DNA from: Terriglobia bacterium | GTDB lineage: Bacteria > Acidobacteriota > Terriglobia > Terriglobales > Acidobacteriaceae | Reading direction: 5' to 3' | Assembly: GCA_020073165.1 (NCBI GenBank) | Contig: JAIQFP010000020.1 | Location: 59,102-123,101, forward strand | Length of the DNA stretch: 64,000 bases | Shown: positions 62,338-64,000 of the stretch, one piece after another | How positions within the stretch are numbered: position 1 is the stretch's first letter | Layout: each line of letters opens with the position of its first letter | Translations under genes and position numbers: made by a program | The notes under the pieces: generated by a model | Seen by the model: only the letters and a program-made list of their open reading frames with translations | Told to the model about the DNA's origin: nothing | The model's database searches: none

Positions 62338-63844
62338 CGGCGGCATCCTCTCGGGGCTTCTCATCAGCCTCCAGCCAACCAACTTCTTGGCCTGTTTCCT
62401 CGGCGCAGTCCTTGGGACGCTGGTCGGCGTTCTCCCGGGTCTCGGTCCTGCCGCAGCCATGGCTCTGCTACTGCCCGTAACCTCCGGACTCGGCCCCACG
62501 GGTGGCCTCATCATGCTCGCGGGCATCTACTACGGGGCCATGTACGGAGGCTCGACCACATCCATCCTGGTCAACGTCCCCGGCGAACCTGCCAGTGTCG
62601 TGACCGCCATCGATGGATACCACATGGCCCGCAAGGGTCGGGCGGGAGCCGCGCTGGCTGTCGCGGCCATCGCGTCGTTCGTCGCCGGGACGATGAGCGT
62701 GATCGCGCTGCAGCTCTTCGCACCGCTGGTGGCAAAAGCCGCCCTGGCCTTCGGGCCCGCAGAATACTTTGCCTTGACGCTGCTCGGCGTCATCCTGCTG
62801 TCGAATCTGAGCGGAAGATCCCGCCTCAAGTCGCTGACCATGGTCACGGTCGGGATCATGCTCTCCACGGTCGGGATGGATCCGCTGGGTGGAACGGGGC
62901 GTTTTACATTCAACTACATCCCAGCTCAGGCGGGACTGAGCTTCGTCGCCGTCACCACCGGTCTCTTCGGCGTGGCCGAGGTCCTGTTCCTCATGGCAGA
63001 ACGCAATGGCCAGGTGAATCTGCTGCCGGTGAAATTCCGCGAGCTCTACCCAAGCCGGGAAGAGCTGAGGCGATCGCTTCCCCCGATGCTCCGGGGCGGC
63101 GTCCTGGGGTTCCTGGTGGGTCTCATGCCAGGGCCCGCGGCCACCATCGCCTCATTTGTCTCCTACGGCCTCGAACGACGGATCTCCAAACACCGCCACG
63201 AGTTCGGTCAGGGCGCCATCGAGGGGGTCGCCGGGCCGGAGGCTGCGAACAACGCGGCGTGCGGAGGCGGCATGGTGCCCCTGCTATCTCTCGGGCTGCC
63301 ATTCACGCCGGCCACAGCCGTTCTCCTGAGCGGCATGCTCCTCATGGGAGTCACACCCGGCCCATTCCTCTTGCGCGATAACCCGCACGTGTTCTGGGGC
63401 GTCATCGGCAGCTTCTACATCGGCAACCTGATGCTCTTGATCCTCAACCTGCCGCTCGTGGGAATCTTCGCCCGGGTGGCGCAAATCCCGTCGAACTACC
63501 TCATGCCTGGGGTCCTGGTTCTGTGCATCGTGGGCGCCTACGGCGACAACAACAACTTGTTCGACGTCTGGGTCATGCTGGGGGCCGGAGTCGTCGGCTA
63601 CCTCATGCGCAAGTTCGATTTCGAGCCAGCCTCCCTGGTGCTGGGCCTGGTGCTCGGCCCCATCATGGAAAGATCCGGTCTGCAGGCCTTGACGATAGAG
63701 CAGGGCAATATCAGTGGGCTCTGGGCCTCGCCTGTCTCCGCCACGATCTTCCTTCTCGCGCTCTTCGCGGCCAGTCTGCCGCTGATGTCTTTCTTGGTCA
63801 CTCGGATCCTGGCCCGACTGGGGCGGCCTTCCGCGCAAGCATAG
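62330..63844 (+). CDS. tctA: Tripartite tricarboxylate transporter, large membrane subunit
   Basis: A 504-residue permease with about 12 helices. Family blocks are GAVLGTLVGVLPGLGPAAAMALLLP (in part), GIYYGAMYGGSTTSILVNVPGEPASVVTAIDGYHMARKGRAG (in part), GPEAANNAACGGGMVPLLSLGLP and ALTIEQGNISGLWASPVS. TctA works with TctB and a periplasmic binding protein TctC to take up citrate-like or other carboxylates. No complete tctB or tctC is in the window. The start is GTG at 62330, with aggaggg about 12 bases before it. The codon choice and style (heavy in gcc, ctc, atc) seem unlike the genes before the junction. Confidence 0.92.
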   Translation: MPDGGILSGLLISLQPTNFLACFLGAVLGTLVGVLPGLGPAAAMALLLPVTSGLGPTGGLIMLAGIYYGAMYGGSTTSILVNVPGEPASVVTAIDGYHMARKGRAGAALAVAAIASFVAGTMSVIALQLFAPLVAKAALAFGPAEYFALTLLGVILLSNLSGRSRLKSLTMVTVGIMLSTVGMDPLGGTGRFTFNYIPAQAGLSFVAVTTGLFGVAEVLFLMAERNGQVNLLPVKFRELYPSREELRRSLPPMLRGGVLGFLVGLMPGPAATIASFVSYGLERRISKHRHEFGQGAIEGVAGPEAANNAACGGGMVPLLSLGLPFTPATAVLLSGMLLMGVTPGPFLLRDNPHVFWGVIGSFYIGNLMLLILNLPLVGIFARVAQIPSNYLMPGVLVLCIVGAYGDNNNLFDVWVMLGAGVVGYLMRKFDFEPASLVLGLVLGPIMERSGLQALTIEQGNISGLWASPVSATIFLLALFAASLPLMSFLVTRILARLGRPSAQA

Positions 63845-64000
63845 CCCGTTGCCATCGTGGAGGAGGGGTCGCGTCAGGACTGAGGTAATTCCACTCGGCC
63901 GACGAGGGGGCGGGGTTGGAAAGTGCCATATCATGCGCTGGATGAGTCAGGTGCCGGATCCGATGATTCGAGGTTCGGACTGGCAATGGATTGTGTGCCC

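Overview
The window reads like the chromosome of a soil member of the Acidobacteriota, probably Terriglobia. This is an inference from gene content: an ADOP-type MacB/FtsX permease, bacillithiol genes (bshA, bshB1), a fused homocysteine methyltransferase/MTHFR, many acidobacterial-looking hypothetical genes, and intergenic spaces full of short degenerate 'word' repeats. No rRNA gene or CRISPR array was seen.

Layout. 1-9.4 kb: secreted amidohydrolase, di-haem oxidoreductase, the minus-strand group hpt / GAF-GAF-PP2C phosphatase / lysA, a metallo-hydrolase and an O-methyltransferase. 9.5-15 kb: bshB1, DUF190 and crcB behind a fluoride riboswitch, a short-chain prenyl diphosphate synthase, a divergent receiver protein, xseB and a homocysteine methyltransferase/MTHFR fusion. 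15-24.7 kb: a beta-propeller lipoprotein, a penicillin-acylase-type hydrolase, a Fur-family regulator, two related zinc-ribbon membrane proteins, a DHH phosphoesterase, a DUF2127 protein, a second propeller protein and a TPR protein. 24.7-28.1 kb: a four-gene fumarate reductase/succinate dehydrogenase (frdABCD order). 28.3-38.2 kb: ADOP permease, msrA, NYN-domain protein, tRNA-Ser, tadA, a detached nuoI, a LytS-type histidine kinase, bshA, a double-PilZ protein and a YdjC/HpnK-like deacetylase.

38.4-45.4 kb is accessory DNA at tRNA-Asp. The tRNA 3' end occurs three times (about 38570, 42693 and 45385), bounding two tandem segments. The first has a tyrosine integrase, an excisionase-like protein and a decayed AAA gene. 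The second has a Fic-family AMPylase behind two identical inverted repeats, plus a secreted VOC protein.

45.5-61.8 kb: a MOSC protein, an Flp-type pilin too short for routine ORF calling, an ABC exporter pair, then a minus-strand complex I operon in the order A-C-D-E-F-G-H-J-K-L-M-N. nuoB and nuoI are absent from their usual places; nuoI lies about 20 kb from the nuoH/J junction. The operon has a near-consensus sigma-70 promoter and mostly overlapping start/stop codons. One gene, nuoL, carries an in-frame palindrome of a type otherwise found between genes.

61.8-64 kb: a hypothetical gene breaks off and runs into the last 25 codons of a tctB-like gene followed by intact tctA. This is either a rearrangement or transfer junction, or an assembly join.
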